A DNA stretch of 64,000 bases from Gabonibacter massiliensis (GTDB lineage Bacteria > Bacteroidota > Bacteroidia > Bacteroidales > Marinifilaceae). The position numbers were made by a program, and so were the translations under genes. Shown here piece after piece: positions 52,246-61,140 of this stretch. Under the pieces are notes generated by a model that made no database searches, was not told the DNA's origin, and saw only the letters and a program-made list of their open reading frames with translations. The first letter of the stretch is position 1. Every line of letters starts with the position of its first letter. The DNA is taken from positions 1,054,001 through 1,118,000 of the forward strand of contig LN913013.1 in assembly GCA_001487125.1 (NCBI GenBank), in the 5' to 3' direction.

Positions 52246-54393
52246 ATTTTTCTTGAATAACTTTCCCAGGACCTTTCCCATATCTTCCAGATTTTCGAAA
52301 GGTTCGGCATGAGGAATACTCTTGAATACTCCCACCTCCTGCTCTCCAACTCCCATTTGCATAGGATAAACCAAAATACAATTATTCTGAAAGAAATATT
52401 TATTAAGATAAGTCGGAACCTGTGTCATATTCTTAGCATAAGAAGGATAATTCTTACGGCTCATGACAATCATCAAGGCATCGTTATCTCTTATATCCCG
52501 GGATATAATCAAAAAATCATCCCAATTATCAAATTCGTTGAAAATAGCATCTATCGGATGTTTCGCATGGGTCTCCTTCAAAACGGAAAGAACGGAAGAA
52601 GAAGCGTAAAACACCATTTTATTTCCCGTGTTTTTTCCGATATTCCATATCCTGACCAGCCAATAAGGGAAACCGATCTCCCGTTCCGCGTGAAAAGGTA
52701 TAACCACAATACAACGTTTCAAGGTTGAGAAGGGTTGGGAAGGACGATAGACAAAAGTCGTCGTCGCACATTTACTCAACACCCGATCCGTCAGATTACC
52801 TAAAAAAGTATCTGAGATCTGTCCCTCCTTACGGAGTCCTAATACAATATCCGTAATTTTATGTTCCTTCACGGCATTTTTAATACCGTTGGCCACATCA
52901 TAATCATACCGCAATAAGGTTGTCAACAAATTATCGGTCGCCGCGGCGGTTTTCGTGGCTTTTTCCAATAATAGATTCGATCGCTTTTCAGCCGAGGAAT
53001 CCGCATTATCCGATTGAATAATACTCAAAGCCGTCAAAGAGGCTTTTCCTTTTTTCGATTTTACGGTAACTCCCAGATTGATCAACTCTTCCACGTTCTC
53101 GATATTACTCAAAGGAATCAAAATACGATCTTCCGTATCATCACTATCCACAATCTCCTCTTCCGCCAAATCCGCCAAAGCCACTTCCTGTGCGCCTTTT
53201 TGGGTAGCGAAGGAAGCAATGATACAAGTTACCAATATCATTACAATCGTACCGTTTAACACGCTTTCGTTCAATAAACGAATCGGATCCCCGTTCGCAT
53301 CCGTCCCTATGATAACCTGATAGCCTACTAATACCGCAGCTAACGTTGCCGCTGCCTGGGCATTCGTTAACCCGAACATCAAGACAAACTCCGATTTGGT
53401 ATAACGAAAACTTTTACAGGCAAGCCAAGCAGACACGTATTTCGCAAGTGTTGCCACCACAACCATAACGGCGGCAACCCAGACTGTCGTCCAATCTGCT
53501 ACGAACACATGAAAATCGACCAACATTCCCACTCCGATCAAGAAAATAGGAATAAAAAAAGCATTCCCCACAAATTCAATTCGATTCATCAGGGCAGAAG
53601 TGTTAGGGATCAGATTATTCAACGCCAACCCGGCTAAAAATGCCCCGATAATTGCCTCCAATCCGGCAGCCTCTGCCAAAAAAGAAGCAAGAAAAACCAA
53701 TCCTAAAATAAAAATATATTGCCCGATCTTATCATCATAACGCTTAAAAAACCAACGTCCTACAATAGGAAAAATAAAAATTACGACAGCAGCAAAGAGT
53801 ATAGTAGAAACACTTAACCGAATCCAGAATTCATGAGAAAGAACTCCGTTGGACATTCCGACGATAACAGCCAGTACCAGCAATGCCAAAATACAAGTAA
53901 CGATAGTCGCTCCGATCGTCACGTTTACAGCCCGGTTTTTCGTCACCCCGTATTTACTCACGATCGGGTAAGTAATCAACGTATGGGAGGCAAACATACT
54001 GGCTAACAAAATCGAGGTCGGATAGGAAAAATCCAACAAATAGACGCCGGCAGCCGTACCCATTAACATGGGAATCAAAAAAGTATATAAACCGAAAGTC
54101 AAGCCACGGACGCTGTTTTTCTTAAAATCAGCCATATCGATCTCCAATCCGGCCATAAACATGATATATAACAACCCCACCGTTCCGAAAAGAATAATAC
54201 TGCTGTCCCTATCCATGATATGAAGTCCGTTGGGACCGATCAAAGCCCCGGCAAGAATCAAACCGATCAGATCAGGAATCTTTAACCGATGCAACAAAAT
54301 AGGAGCCAGCAAAATAATAAACAAAATGACAGAAAAAATCAGCACCGGATTATTCAACGGCAAAGTAATCCCCAACAATATCTGAATCTGCAT
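52240..54393 (-). CDS. CPA2-type cation:proton antiporter with C-terminal universal-stress domain
   Basis: 717 residues from ATG 54393 (the frame is open to 54435, but the extra segment lies over the promoter). Residues 1-400 form a 12-13-helix Na+/K+:H+ exchanger of the CPA2/KefB type (LIGLILAGALIGPNGLHIM, FMAGLEIDMADFKKN, FLAGLALNNLIPN). Residues about 420-700 form a cytoplasmic alpha/beta region like tandem universal-stress domains (RILIPLSNIENVEELI, VLGLRKEGQISDTFLGNLTDRV, CIVVIPFHAEREIGFP). Such antiporters control ion and pH homeostasis. The TrkA-N domain of KefB is replaced by USP-like domains, a layout seen in Bacteroidota. Confidence 0.88.
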   Translation of the reverse strand: MQIQILLGITLPLNNPVLIFSVILFIILLAPILLHRLKIPDLIGLILAGALIGPNGLHIMDRDSSIILFGTVGLLYIMFMAGLEIDMADFKKNSVRGLTFGLYTFLIPMLMGTAAGVYLLDFSYPTSILLASMFASHTLITYPIVSKYGVTKNRAVNVTIGATIVTCILALLVLAVIVGMSNGVLSHEFWIRLSVSTILFAAVVIFIFPIVGRWFFKRYDDKIGQYIFILGLVFLASFLAEAAGLEAIIGAFLAGLALNNLIPNTSALMNRIEFVGNAFFIPIFLIGVGMLVDFHVFVADWTTVWVAAVMVVVATLAKYVSAWLACKSFRYTKSEFVLMFGLTNAQAAATLAAVLVGYQVIIGTDANGDPIRLLNESVLNGTIVMILVTCIIASFATQKGAQEVALADLAEEEIVDSDDTEDRILIPLSNIENVEELINLGVTVKSKKGKASLTALSIIQSDNADSSAEKRSNLLLEKATKTAAATDNLLTTLLRYDYDVANGIKNAVKEHKITDIVLGLRKEGQISDTFLGNLTDRVLSKCATTTFVYRPSQPFSTLKRCIVVIPFHAEREIGFPYWLVRIWNIGKNTGNKMVFYASSSVLSVLKETHAKHPIDAIFNEFDNWDDFLIISRDIRDNDALMIVMSRKNYPSYAKNMTQVPTYLNKYFFQNNCILVYPMQMGVGEQEVGVFKSIPHAEPFENLEDMGKVLGKLFKKNK

Positions 54394-54432
54394 AATTATT
54401 ATATTAATTAAATGGAATTCCGTTTTCCTCAA

Positions 54433-54440
54433 CAAAATTA
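54433..54440 (-). promoter_or_regulatory. -7 element of the antiporter gene
   Basis: TAATTTTG on the minus strand, 39 bp before ATG 54393. It overlaps the in-frame upstream start, arguing for 54393. No good -33 box. Confidence 0.4.
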
Positions 54441-54554
54441 CTAATTTCTACTGAAAAATTAGAACATCACCGGACAAAAAGGGAAATCAACTGAAGAAAT
54501 TGACACCTGAATAAGGAGAGGAGCCAATTGTAATCGACAGTTCGGAAGAGGAGC

Positions 54555-54743
54555 GGATGAAGGGATTGAGAGATATAATGATTAAGAGATTGACGATTGT
54601 AAATTGTAGATTATAGATTAAAAATTACGTCCAATTTAAAATTTACAATAGAAAAATTGATGGTTAAAGGATTAAATTCGAATCACCTAATCACAGAATC
54701 ACTAAATCACAGAATCACTAAACCATTAAAGATCTATAATTAA
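54555..54743. repeat. GATT/AATC octamer intergenic element, copy 8 (largest)
   Basis: GATT words (gggattgag, aatgatta, gagattgac, gattgtaaattgtagattatagatt), then acgtccaatttaaaatttac (shared with copy 4), the centre GGATTAAATTCGAATC, and octamers (aatcacct, aatcacag, aatcacta, aatcacag, aatcacta) that run to the corA stop. Here the downstream flank is the 5' end of the same-strand antiporter gene, so convergent genes are not required. Confidence 0.9.
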
Positions 54744-55805
54744 TTAAAGCCATTTTTTTCGTTTGAAAAAAAGAAGCATGACAATAGTGACTGCAATCAT
54801 GATACCCCAAAGGATGAAATAGGCGTAACGGTGATGTAGTTCCGGCATGTATTCGAAATTCATTCCGTAGATTCCGGCAATAAAGGTAAGAGGGATAAAG
54901 ATGGCCGAAAATATGGTCAATATTTTCATGACGTCGTTTACCCTGTTGCTGATGCTTGTTTGATAAAGGTTCAGCTGGTCGGAAGTCATGGTATAGTATA
55001 TTTCGATGGCTTCTTGTACTTGTACGACCAGATCGTCCAGATCGTGAAGGTAGGAGTAAGTGCGTTTGTCTATCAAAGGAGAATCGCAGCCGGTAAAACG
55101 GTTCATCAGTTCTTTTACGGGACGCACGTTTTTTCGTATGTAGGAGAGTTCGGTTCTGAAATGATAGATCTCTTCCACGTTTTCGATTTCCGAAGAGAAG
55201 ATTCTTTTTTCCTGCTCTTCAATAGCGACTCCAAGTCTTTCGATATTGATGATATAATTGTCTACCAAGGTATCCAACAAAGCGTAACAGAGATAGTCCG
55301 GACCGAAATTTCGTATCTTACTTTGAGAATCATACAACCGTTTTTTTACGGCTTTGAAGTAATCGGTTTCCGTCTCTTGTATGGTGAGCAGGTAATGGTC
55401 TCCCACGATCATGGAAATTTGTTCCATATGTACGGCCTGGTCTTCCGTTCCGATATAGAACGATTTGATGATAACATAGAGATGATCTGTTTCTTCGCTG
55501 AAACGAGGACGTTGGTCCGTGTTCAGGATATCCTCCAGAATCAAAGGAGAGATCGTAAATACTTTTCCCAAGTCGGCGATCAACTGGGTGTTGTGCAGGC
55601 CGCTGATTCCGATCCAGGTCATGTGATCGTTGGATATGCTCTCTTTGATTTTCTCTATGTTTTCAGGAAAATACTCTTTTAATCCTTCGGGAGAGTATTG
55701 TAATACCTGAATGGAATTTCGATCCATTTTCTGTTTTCCGATAAAAATCAGAGAGCCCGGGGCTGCCCCTTGCGCCTTTTTACGATCTTTGAGGAAACGT
55801 GCCAT
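54744..55805 (-). CDS. corA: CorA-family magnesium/cobalt transporter
   Basis: 353 residues. A large cytoplasmic N-terminal domain (FSEETDHLYVIIKSFYI, VDNYIINIERLGVAIEEQEKRIFS) is followed by the stalk helix and two membrane helices at the C-terminus. The pore signature is IYGMNFEYMPEL, with GMN, and the last helix ends in a KRKKWL tail. Forms homopentamers that admit Mg2+, Co2+ or Ni2+. The length is usual. The repeat element directly follows its stop, and a -7 element lies at 55833-55840. Confidence 0.95.
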   Translation of the reverse strand: MARFLKDRKKAQGAAPGSLIFIGKQKMDRNSIQVLQYSPEGLKEYFPENIEKIKESISNDHMTWIGISGLHNTQLIADLGKVFTISPLILEDILNTDQRPRFSEETDHLYVIIKSFYIGTEDQAVHMEQISMIVGDHYLLTIQETETDYFKAVKKRLYDSQSKIRNFGPDYLCYALLDTLVDNYIINIERLGVAIEEQEKRIFSSEIENVEEIYHFRTELSYIRKNVRPVKELMNRFTGCDSPLIDKRTYSYLHDLDDLVVQVQEAIEIYYTMTSDQLNLYQTSISNRVNDVMKILTIFSAIFIPLTFIAGIYGMNFEYMPELHHRYAYFILWGIMIAVTIVMLLFFKRKKWL

Positions 55806-55832
55806 TTTGTTAGAGTTAAGAAGTTAATTACA

Positions 55833-55840
55833 CAAAGATA
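55833..55840 (-). promoter_or_regulatory. -7 element of corA
   Basis: TATCTTTG on the minus strand, 27 bp upstream of the ATG. The -33 box is weak. Confidence 0.45.
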
Positions 55841-55916
55841 CGTAAAAAACGTTAGATAGGGTTACGTGGAAAAGGGAGTCATAGCGGTAATTCAGAAGAA
55901 ATGGGAACGTGACAAA

Positions 55917-55945
55917 CAAGAAGGTAACTCAAGATTACCTTCTTG
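55917..55945 (-). terminator. hairpin terminator of the catalase gene
   Basis: Perfect 11-bp stem CAAGAAGGTAA / TTACCTTCTTG with a 7-nt loop, 10 bp after the catalase stop on the minus strand. The T run is short (TTGTTTG). Confidence 0.75.
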
Positions 55946-55955
55946 AAAGCGGCAA

Positions 55956-57455
55956 TTATTTATTCCTCGGGTCCCATGCCGGATGCGCCGGATCCTCAGC
56001 TATCATCGCTTCGTCGAAAGAGATTCCGAGAGCTTTGGCTACGCCGCGACCATACCTTTCGTCAGCATAAGAGCAGTTACGTACATGGCGTTGTTTAATG
56101 AACAGTTCCGCATCTCCCATTGCCCGAGCCGTATTTTCGAATAAAACCAGTTGTTGCTCCGGTGTCATCAACCTGAACAGCAATCCGGGCTGAGTGAAAT
56201 AGTCGTCGTCGTATTCGCGTTCGTCGTAGTTAAATATGTCTCCTGTCAATTTCAGGGGCGGTTCCTTTTTGGTGGGATCGTCCTGCCACTCGCCGTAACT
56301 ATTGGGTTCATAACCTTTCGCACCGCCGTAATTGCCGTCCGTCCGCATCATGCCGTCGCGGTGGAAAGCATGGAAAGGACAACGCAGCTTATTCACAGGA
56401 ATTTCGTTATAATTTACACCCAAACGATAACGTTGGGCATCTCCGTAAGAGAACAGACGTCCCTGTAGCATTTTGTCCGGAGAGAAACCGATACCCTCTA
56501 CTATATTCATCGGATTGAACGCCGATTGCTCTACTTCGGCGTAATAATTTTCCGGATTGCGGTTTAGCTCCAGAATGCCCACGTCATGTAAAGGAAAATC
56601 TTTGTGATACCACACCTTTGTCAGGTCAAACGGATTGATCGCATAGGTATTTGCTTCTTCTTCGGTCATCAGCTGTACCTGCATTTTCCAGCGCGGGAAA
56701 CGACCCTGTTCGATAGCCTCGAACAGATCTCTCTGATGCGATTCCCTGTCTTTAGCTACGATAGCCTCTGCTTCCGCATCGGTCAAGTTTTTTATACCTT
56801 GTAATGTTTGCAGGTGAAATTTTACCCATGTTCGTTTGTTATTTTTGTCGTAAAAACTATAGGTATGACTGCTGAAACCATGCATGTGACGGTAGGAGGC
56901 GGGAATACCTCGGTCACTCATGGTGATCGTTACCTGATGTAACGCTTCGGGTAATAGGGTCCAGAAATCCCAATTATTGTTGACACTGCGCATGTTGGTG
57001 CGCGGGTCCCGTTTAATGGCGTGGTTCAGGTCGGGAAATTTTAACGGATCGCGCATAAAAAAGACGGGCGTATTGTTTCCGACCAAATCCCAGTTGCCTT
57101 CGTCCGTGTAAAATTTCATGGCAAATCCCCGGAGATCTCGTTCTGCATCGGCCGCACCCCGTTCGCCGGCTACGGTTGAGAATCGGACGAAGCAATCTGT
57201 TTTTTTACCTATTTCGGCAAAGATCGAGGCTCGGGTATACCGGGTAATATCGTGCGTAACGGTAAAAGTTCCGTACGCTCCGGAACCTTTTGCATGCATT
57301 CGCCGTTCGGGAATTACCTCGCGGTCGAAGTGTGCTAGTTTTTCAATGTACCATGGATCCTGTAACATAACCGGACCCCGCGGGCCGGCAGTTTGAATGT
57401 TTTGGTTATCCGCTATCGGACGACCGTTTTCTGACGTCAATCTTTTCTTTTCCAT
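55956..57455 (-). CDS. haem catalase (clade 3 type)
   Basis: 499 residues. Decomposes hydrogen peroxide, a useful defence in an anaerobe exposed to oxygen. The family motifs are complete: the distal His region [55 protein letters not shown], and the proximal haem Tyr in [21 protein letters not shown]. The length fits small-subunit catalases (about 480-500). A 44-codon ORF lies 24 bp upstream on the same strand, and the region further upstream carries paired inverted repeats that look like operator sites. Confidence 0.96.
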   Translation of the reverse strand: MEKKRLTSENGRPIADNQNIQTAGPRGPVMLQDPWYIEKLAHFDREVIPERRMHAKGSGAYGTFTVTHDITRYTRASIFAEIGKKTDCFVRFSTVAGERGAADAERDLRGFAMKFYTDEGNWDLVGNNTPVFFMRDPLKFPDLNHAIKRDPRTNMRSVNNNWDFWTLLPEALHQVTITMSDRGIPASYRHMHGFSSHTYSFYDKNNKRTWVKFHLQTLQGIKNLTDAEAEAIVAKDRESHQRDLFEAIEQGRFPRWKMQVQLMTEEEANTYAINPFDLTKVWYHKDFPLHDVGILELNRNPENYYAEVEQSAFNPMNIVEGIGFSPDKMLQGRLFSYGDAQRYRLGVNYNEIPVNKLRCPFHAFHRDGMMRTDGNYGGAKGYEPNSYGEWQDDPTKKEPPLKLTGDIFNYDEREYDDDYFTQPGLLFRLMTPEQQLVLFENTARAMGDAELFIKQRHVRNCSYADERYGRGVAKALGISFDEAMIAEDPAHPAWDPRNK

Positions 57456-57479
57456 TTTTGCTTAATTTTAATTTAGTGA

Positions 57480-57614
57480 TTATATGTCCTGGATAAAGGC
57501 TTTCTCTTTTTGCAAAGATCCGTCATGACGAAATTCTTGTATCACTTCGCAAACGTGTAGACGTTGAAGCGTTGCCTCTTGTTTTATAGCTTTTATTTTA
57601 TCACTTGTCTCCAT
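57480..57614 (-). CDS. small hypothetical protein (44 residues) upstream of catalase
   Basis: ATG 57614 to TAA 57480-57482. The protein is METSDKIKAIKQEATLQRLH followed by a charged helix with one Cys and ending in FIQDI. Codon use looks coding-like, and it sits 24 bp before the catalase start on the same strand, so it may be translated from the same transcript. No motif is recognised. Its single Cys and predicted all-helical character would suit a small regulatory or chaperone-like peptide, but a spurious ORF in a leader is possible too. Confidence 0.5.
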   Translation of the reverse strand: METSDKIKAIKQEATLQRLHVCEVIQEFRHDGSLQKEKAFIQDI

Positions 57615-57637
57615 TTCTCAACAATCGTTTTCAAGTT

Positions 57638-57723
57638 AAATGATACGGATTTCTATCCGTAACGGATTATCATTTGCTTTAACCCGTGTCTTCAGAATTG
57701 GCATAGGGTATCCGGTCCGGATA
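57638..57723. promoter_or_regulatory. inverted-repeat operator-like sites upstream of catalase
   Basis: Two near-identical palindromes: ATCCGTAACGGAT (57655-57667) and ATCCGGTCCGGAT (57710-57722, inside the perfect 15-bp TATCCGGTCCGGATA at 57709-57723). Both fit ATCCG-NNN-CGGAT, starting 55 bp apart. The first overlaps another inverted repeat ACGGAT-TTCT-ATCCGT (57645-57660), and a longer AAATGATA (57638-57645) / TATCATTT (57668-57675) pair frames it. The arrangement suggests binding of a dimeric regulator controlling the catalase unit, the divergent korA promoter, or both. The regulator is unknown. Confidence 0.55.
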
Positions 57724-57954
57724 ACGAGACACTGGATTTTATTTATACTGTTTAAGGGATGTATTTGTTTTATATTGTAAGAACAAAGGGGGGCGGAAAT
57801 GTTTAATTGAAACAAGAAACGATAGGAAAAATGACGTGAAAGCTGTCCTTGTTTAGATTGTTTTTATTTTATTTCTGCTGAAAAACATGTTTTTCAACAA
57901 GTTTATAATTGATTGTCAATATCATATCTCACGAGAAAAAAATCCTGATACAAA
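57724..57954. other. intergenic region between the catalase unit and korA
   Basis: About 230 bp of AT-rich sequence with no gene or repeat array seen. It lies between the operator-like sites and the korA promoter. Confidence 0.5.
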
Positions 57955-57985
57955 CTTGTTTAGATATAAGTATTGGCTACCTTTA
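57955..57985 (+). promoter_or_regulatory. promoter of korA-korB
   Basis: CTTG (57955-57958), a 19-bp spacer and TACCTTTA (57978-57985), close to the consensus, leaving a leader of about 70 nt. Confidence 0.55.
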
Positions 57986-58062
57986 CGCATGTTTTACAAC
58001 ATAAAATGTGGAGTTAAACGTGTATTTTTTTAATGTAATAAATAAATATAAGTAACTAAGTC

Positions 58063-59907
58063 ATGGGTGAAAAGACAAAAGTTATCGAAAAGAGTAATAT
58101 TGTCATTCGTTTCTCCGGAGATTCGGGAGACGGAATGCAATTAACTGGCCAGCAATTCTCAGATGCTGCCGCTTTATTTGGAAACGGTGTATCGACATTT
58201 CCTGATTATCCAGCTGAAATTCGCGCTCCGCAAGGAACTGTTGGAGGAGTTTCAGGCTTTCAGGTACATATCGGAGATAATCCGGTAAAGACTCCCGGGG
58301 ATTTTGCCGATGTGTTGGTTGCCATGAATCCGGCCGCCTTGAAAGCCAATTTACGCTGGGCTAAAAAAGGAGCTACGATCATCGTGAATTTGGATGCGTT
58401 TAACGAAAAGAACATCGAGAAGGCGGGTTACCAGATAAATCCGTTGGAAGATGCTCTTTTACAAGATTATAATGTTGTTCCGGTCAAGGTAACCACCCTG
58501 ACCGAAGAGACGCTGAAAGATAGCGGGTTAGATCAGAAATCTATCGTGAAATGTAAAAACATGTTTGCGTTGGGTATGATCTATTGGATGTTCGACCGTT
58601 CCGTGGAACATACGGTTGCTTTTATTAACCAGAAGTTCGGTAAAAAACCGGAAATTGCCGCTGCCAATAAAAAAGTATTGGAAGCCGGATTCAATTATGC
58701 CGGAAACGTACATGCTTTGGCAACTCATTTTAACGTGGCTCCCGCCGAGATTGAAAAAGGCCGTTATCGGACAATTACCGGTAATAAGGCAACAGCTTGG
58801 GGACTTTTAGCTGCAGCAGAAAAAGCCGGACTTCCGTTGTTCTGTGGCTCTTATCCTATCACCCCGGCTACCGATATCCTTCAGGAGTTGGCATTAAGAA
58901 GGGATTTAGGCGCTAAAACATATCAGGCAGAGGATGAAATCGCCGGTATTTGTACGTCAATCGGAGCGAGTTACGTCGGGAATTTTGCCGTGACGACGAC
59001 CTCCGGTCCCGGTTTGGCTTTAAAAAGTGAGGCTGCCGGTTTGGCCGTGATGGCTGAATTACCTTTGGTTATTGTTGATGTACAGCGAGGAGGTCCTTCT
59101 ACGGGTCTGCCCACGAAGACGGAACAATCCGATTTATTGCAAGCTCTTTACGGAAGAAACGGGGAAAGTCCCATGCCTGTTGTAGCTGCCAGTACTCCTG
59201 GAAATTGTTTTGATTTTGCTTTCATGGCAGGTAAAATAGCTATTGAACATATGACTCCAGTCGTTCTGTTAACGGACGGTTATTTGGGAAATGGCGCTCA
59301 GCCATGGAGAATTCCAGACCTGAACACCTATCCTTCGATCACCCCGAGATTGGCCAAGGAAGGTGACGACTACAAGCCGTATGCGCGCGATCCGGAAACT
59401 TTGGCCAGGACATGGGCTGTTCCGGGAACAAAAGGATTGGAACACCGAATCGGCGGTTTGGAAAAAGTAAATATAACCGGAGAGATCAGTTACGTTCCGG
59501 AGAACCATCAGGTAATGACGGATTTACGTGCTGCCAAAGTAGCTAAAATTGCCGATTATATTCCAAATCAAGAGATTATTGGAAACCAAAACGGGGGAGA
59601 ATTATTGGTTGTCGGTTGGGGTGGAACATACGGACACCTCTTGTCCACGGTCAACGAGTTAAGAAAAGAGGGTAAGGACGTCAGTTTGGCTCATTTCAAT
59701 TACATCAATCCGCTTCCGAAAAACACGGAAGAGGTATTGTCCAAGTTTAAGAAAATATTGGTTTGTGAATTGAACTTGGGACAGTTCGCACAATATTTAC
59801 GGGGTAAATATCCTCACTTTACTTATTACCAATACAATAAAGTAGCCGGATTACCCTTTACAGTGACAGAGTTAAAAGAAAAAGTATTTGAATTATTATC
59901 GAAATAA
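58063..59907 (+). CDS. korA: 2-oxoacid:ferredoxin oxidoreductase, alpha subunit (gamma-alpha fused)
   Basis: 614 residues. Residues 1-190 are the gamma domain (VIRFSGDSGDGMQLTGQQFSDAA), residues 215 onward the alpha domain, with the TPP-half motifs PLFCGSYPITPATDILQEL, TTSGPGLALKSEAAGLAVMAELPLVIVDVQRGGPSTGLPT. It pairs with KorB to oxidise a 2-oxoacid (2-oxoglutarate is most common for this two-subunit type) with CoA and ferredoxin, yielding acyl-CoA and reduced ferredoxin. The substrate is inferred. The reaction also runs reductively. The stop and the korB start are 2 bp apart. The ferredoxin at 2 kb and the hydrogenase at 51 kb could be electron partners. Confidence 0.93.
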   Translation: MGEKTKVIEKSNIVIRFSGDSGDGMQLTGQQFSDAAALFGNGVSTFPDYPAEIRAPQGTVGGVSGFQVHIGDNPVKTPGDFADVLVAMNPAALKANLRWAKKGATIIVNLDAFNEKNIEKAGYQINPLEDALLQDYNVVPVKVTTLTEETLKDSGLDQKSIVKCKNMFALGMIYWMFDRSVEHTVAFINQKFGKKPEIAAANKKVLEAGFNYAGNVHALATHFNVAPAEIEKGRYRTITGNKATAWGLLAAAEKAGLPLFCGSYPITPATDILQELALRRDLGAKTYQAEDEIAGICTSIGASYVGNFAVTTTSGPGLALKSEAAGLAVMAELPLVIVDVQRGGPSTGLPTKTEQSDLLQALYGRNGESPMPVVAASTPGNCFDFAFMAGKIAIEHMTPVVLLTDGYLGNGAQPWRIPDLNTYPSITPRLAKEGDDYKPYARDPETLARTWAVPGTKGLEHRIGGLEKVNITGEISYVPENHQVMTDLRAAKVAKIADYIPNQEIIGNQNGGELLVVGWGGTYGHLLSTVNELRKEGKDVSLAHFNYINPLPKNTEEVLSKFKKILVCELNLGQFAQYLRGKYPHFTYYQYNKVAGLPFTVTELKEKVFELLSK

Positions 59908-59909
59908 TC

Positions 59910-60917
59910 ATGGCACAATATACAGCAAAAGATTTTAAGAGTAATCAGGAAATCCGGTGGTGTCCGGGTTGTGGTGACCACGGAATTATTAATGCCGTGC
60001 AAAAGGCGATGGCAGAATTGGGATATCCGAAAGAATCGTGGGCTGTCATATCCGGTATCGGTTGTTCTTCCCGTTTTCCCTATTATATGAATACGTTCGG
60101 GTTCCATACGATTCATGGACGTGCAGCTGCTATTGCTTCAGGTGCAAAAAGTGCTAATCCGAACGTTAATATCCTGCAAGTTTCCGGTGACGGTGATGCG
60201 TTGGCTATCGGAGGTAATCACTTTATCCATTCTATTCGTAGAAATATCGATATTACCACGTTGGTTTTTAACAATGAAATTTACGGATTGACCAAAGGTC
60301 AGTATTCTCCGACCACCAAATTGGGAACAAAAACCAAGACCTCTCCTTATGGAACGATCGAAACCCCGTTTAATCCGGGAGAGTTGGTTATTGGTGCACA
60401 AGGCAAGTTCTTCGCCCGTTCGTTGGATATGAATATCAATTTGACGGCAGAGGTAATCGAAGCCGGAGTTCGGCATAAGGGTACTTCTGTTATCGAGGTA
60501 CTGCAAAACTGCGTGATTTTTGCTGATGGAGCTCATGCTGCTATCACCGATAAGGAGAACAAAGAAGATCGTCAGTTGATTTTAAGACATGGCGAGCCGA
60601 TGATCTTCGGTAAAAACCGGGACAAGGGACTTATGTTGACTAACACCGGATTGAAGGTGGTCGAGATCGGTAAGAACGGGATCACAGAGGCTGATATTCT
60701 GGTTCATGATGCCCATTCCTTGAATCCTTCTATTCATTGGATGCTGGTACATATGAAGGCTCCTGAATATCCCGTCGCTTTAGGTGTTATCCGGGATGTG
60801 GAAGGAGATACTTATAACGATGCCTTGGAGGCCCAGATTGAAGAGGTAAAAGCCAAATCCAATATTCGTTCGGTTACCGATTTACTGAATAGCGGCGATA
60901 CTTGGGAAGTAAAATAA
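59910..60917 (+). CDS. korB: 2-oxoacid:ferredoxin oxidoreductase, beta subunit
   Basis: 335 residues. Carries thiamine pyrophosphate and the single [4Fe-4S] cluster: WCPGCGDHGIINAVQKAM gives C-x2-C, and a later Cys the remaining ligands. The TPP/Mg motif is VSGDGDALAIGGNHFIHS ... NNEIYGLTKGQYSPTT. FGFHTIHGRAAAIASGAKSANP is also family-typical. It lacks a separate delta ferredoxin domain, as is usual for the KorAB type. It follows korA by 2 bp and ends at a strong terminator. Confidence 0.94.
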   Translation: MAQYTAKDFKSNQEIRWCPGCGDHGIINAVQKAMAELGYPKESWAVISGIGCSSRFPYYMNTFGFHTIHGRAAAIASGAKSANPNVNILQVSGDGDALAIGGNHFIHSIRRNIDITTLVFNNEIYGLTKGQYSPTTKLGTKTKTSPYGTIETPFNPGELVIGAQGKFFARSLDMNINLTAEVIEAGVRHKGTSVIEVLQNCVIFADGAHAAITDKENKEDRQLILRHGEPMIFGKNRDKGLMLTNTGLKVVEIGKNGITEADILVHDAHSLNPSIHWMLVHMKAPEYPVALGVIRDVEGDTYNDALEAQIEEVKAKSNIRSVTDLLNSGDTWEVK

Positions 60918-60935
60918 TCGAAATAAAACCGTTTT

Positions 60936-60970
60936 AAAAAGCGCTGCCGAAAAAATCGGCAGCGCTTTTT
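60936..60970 (+). terminator. intrinsic terminator of korAB
   Basis: Stem AAAAGCGCTGCCGA / TCGGCAGCGCTTTT with an A-rich loop and five Ts, about 20 bp after the stop. Confidence 0.93.
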
Positions 60971-60973
60971 AGT

Positions 60974-61140
60974 TGAATTATTGAATTCGGATCTTGTTCT
61001 CTTTTAATCTCCGTGATTTAATTCGAATCTCCTAATTGTAAATCGAACGCATTTTCTTAAATCTACAATTTACAATCTACAATCGTCAATCTTTTTAATC
61101 CCTTAATCATTATATCTCTCAATCTACAATCTTCAATTAT
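60974..61140. repeat. GATT/AATC intergenic element, copy 9
   Basis: Left arm is degenerate (ttgaattattgaattcggatc), the centre is GATTTAATTCGAATCTCC (61015-61032), and the right arm is mostly heptamers (aatctac, aatttac, aatctac, aatcgtc) and octamers (aatccctt, aatcatta). It lies between convergent korB and the TsaA-FmdE gene, whose last codons (ATT AAT AAT TGA) are repeat-like. Confidence 0.85.

Noticed and set aside
54960-55682. Long 240-codon ORF on the plus strand
   Set aside because: It is the antisense shadow of corA, which has complete family motifs on the minus strand. No independent protein signature is visible.
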